From positions 4,454,110 to 4,518,109 of the forward strand of contig NC_035169.2 of assembly GCF_001659605.2 (NCBI RefSeq): a DNA stretch of 64,000 nucleotides, written 5' to 3'. The translations under genes were made by a program, and so were the position numbers. This document shows positions 62,220 to 64,000 of the stretch, piece after piece (the first letter of the stretch is position 1; every line of letters starts with the position of its first letter). This DNA comes from Manihot esculenta. Its lineage: Eukaryota; Streptophyta; Magnoliopsida; Malpighiales; Euphorbiaceae. Under the pieces are notes generated by a model, which saw only the letters and a list, made by a program, of their open reading frames with translations, was not told where the DNA came from and did not search any database.

Positions 62220-64000
62220 AAAAATGGAACATGTACGCAAATTTATATTAATTATAATATAGAAAAAAAAAAGTGAACAATATTTTAAAATATCTAAAAA
62301 TAGTAAAAAAAAATTATGAAATAAAAAATTATTTTAGTATTTATTATCGTTTGCAGGAAATATTTTATATTTTGAAAATTTTTTATAAAAATATTTATGT
62401 GAAAAATATCATCCATGAAAATTATTTTTTAATAAAATGACTCATTTTTTCAGTGTTTAATTGAATTTAAAAAATAATAATAATAATAAATTTATATATA
62501 ATAGTATTAATATAAAATAACTTTCTGGGTAATTTTCATATTACCTCAAATATAATATTTAGTTATATTTAAGCTTATATTATTAACGTTCTAAAATCTT
62601 TAATATATTATTTTTAGATTTAATATTTACTATTACATTGTTAAAAAATTTTAAAGTTTTATTATTAACTTTAATACATAAAATTTATTACTAATCATTT
62701 TATCCATGTGTTTGCAAATTTTTAGATTTTTAAAAAATTTATTAATTTAACTTTACTTTAAAATTATTTAATTAAAATATTTTTATATTTTATAAAATAT
62801 AAAGGTATATTACTAATAAATTTTGAAAAAAAAAATCAGGAATATGAAAGTCATTCAAGCATCAATAAATAAAACTGTGATTTCTAATTTGACCAGGTTC
62901 GATTAATTTGGCCGAAGTCTGGAGAACTCGAATTTAAGAGAATCTGCCAGGTTCAAGTCAATTCATTCAATATAAATAAAGTAAATATTTTAAAATCAAA
63001 TAATATAAAGATTATATATTGATCTGGACCGACTCTAGCCGCCTAATAATTGTCCAAACCCGATTAAAATATTTTGGAAAGGCAGGGTAGGGCCGGAAGA
63101 TACGGGCCTGTGATCCGATTTTTCTAATTATTGAAATTTTATACAAACTCAAAATTGATTTTAAATAAATAAAAATAAAAATATCTAATTTACATATATA
63201 AGCAGCATTATATTAATTGATAATTCATATATAAATAATGATACAAAAAATTGATTTCTTCCCATGTACATCAACCCTTGCCTTCTCCAACTTCTTTTTT
63301 AAACCTTGCACTTCACCTCTCAACTGCTAGGCTTTTGACTAAAAGATAAGGTTTTAAAATTTTAATTATGTTTTGGTGTTAACTTAAAATTTATTTAATA
63401 AAAAACTATTTTTTAATTTAAAAAGAAAGCACTTAATACTAAGCATGCTTATACAAAGAATTTATTTAAACTTGATTATCGATTTTTTATTTAAGAATTT
63501 ATGATCCATTCTAAAATTTATTATTAATTTATATTAAAATAATATTTTATTGTATAATATTATTAATAAACCTTGATTTATTTTAAAAAATTTTAAATAA
63601 ATCTTATAAAATTATATAAAAATTTAACTTTTTTATTGAATCTACGTCGATAAGAATAATATATTTTTTATAAAAATTTTAAATACTTTTTCTCGTTGAA
63701 TTAATTTTTATTTCAAATAAAAATTTTAAAAATTCACATGTAATTTTTTTTTAAACTTAAATTTATAATTGACAAGATATTATTTTATTAAAAATAAATC
63801 AACAATAAACAGAATTTTCAACATTTTTTATTTTCATGCATAAATTTAAAAAGGTCATTTTTTTACAACTCCCTCAAATCATCGAGAGAATTTGCTCCGA
63901 ACATGTTGATAGAACAAATTTATATTTGTAGAGTGCAGACATTTACTTATAATAATATTTGTATTTAATATGCAAAATTCAAATAGTTCAGAAGTTTGAT
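62220..64000. other. AT-rich sequence upstream of the GST gene
   Basis: Almost pure AT-rich DNA with short homopolymers and a slightly more GC stretch at about 63,020-63,125. I see no gene, RNA or element ends up to the window edge. Confidence 0.5.

Overview
The window is nuclear DNA of a eudicot plant. It is AT-rich, its genes are split by GT-AG (and some GC-AG) introns, and its proteins belong to plant families. It carries a lambda-class glutathione transferase, a plant-type insulinase of the peroxisomal M16 type, and Ty1/copia and Ty3/gypsy elements with tRNA-Met primer sites. The species cannot be fixed from the sequence alone. Nothing bacterial, phage-derived or CRISPR-like is present, and I did not recognise a novel biological system. 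The main interest is how transposons are built into one long gene.

Region 1 (1-3,300) is an AT-rich intergenic stretch with a 5'-truncated LINE fragment. Region 2 (3,460-43,559, + strand) is one 26-exon gene for a 962-residue M16 metallopeptidase, the peroxisomal/insulin-degrading-enzyme-like PXM16 type. I could join every exon in phase, so the reading frame looks intact although about 22 kb of its introns is transposon. Intron 2 holds a MULE-like MITE and a duplicated exon tail. Intron 9 holds copia element A. Intron 10 holds a deleted copia element of family B (B1). Intron 13 holds copia family X (X1), a gypsy chromovirus remnant and a TRIM array. Intron 14 holds a second X element (X2) into which copia B2 has inserted. 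Intron 19 holds copia B3 with a TRIM array inside it, and remains of another copia element. Intron 21 holds a MULE-like insertion.

Region 3 (45,993-64,000) has three genes on the minus strand: a 99-residue plant-specific small protein (45,993-46,292), a 244-residue protein of unrecognised family in five exons (53,207-55,470), and a ten-exon lambda GST (57,400-61,996). Long AT-rich spacers with microsatellites and short tandem duplications separate them.

The genes are not an operon and show no obvious common pathway. The M16 peptidase probably works in protein or peptide turnover in the peroxisome, and the GST in cytosolic redox or thiol chemistry. The retroelements share one pattern: most copies lack most or all of gag, several have broken pol frames, yet element A has nearly identical LTRs. 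This suggests they were moved by enzymes supplied by other copies.
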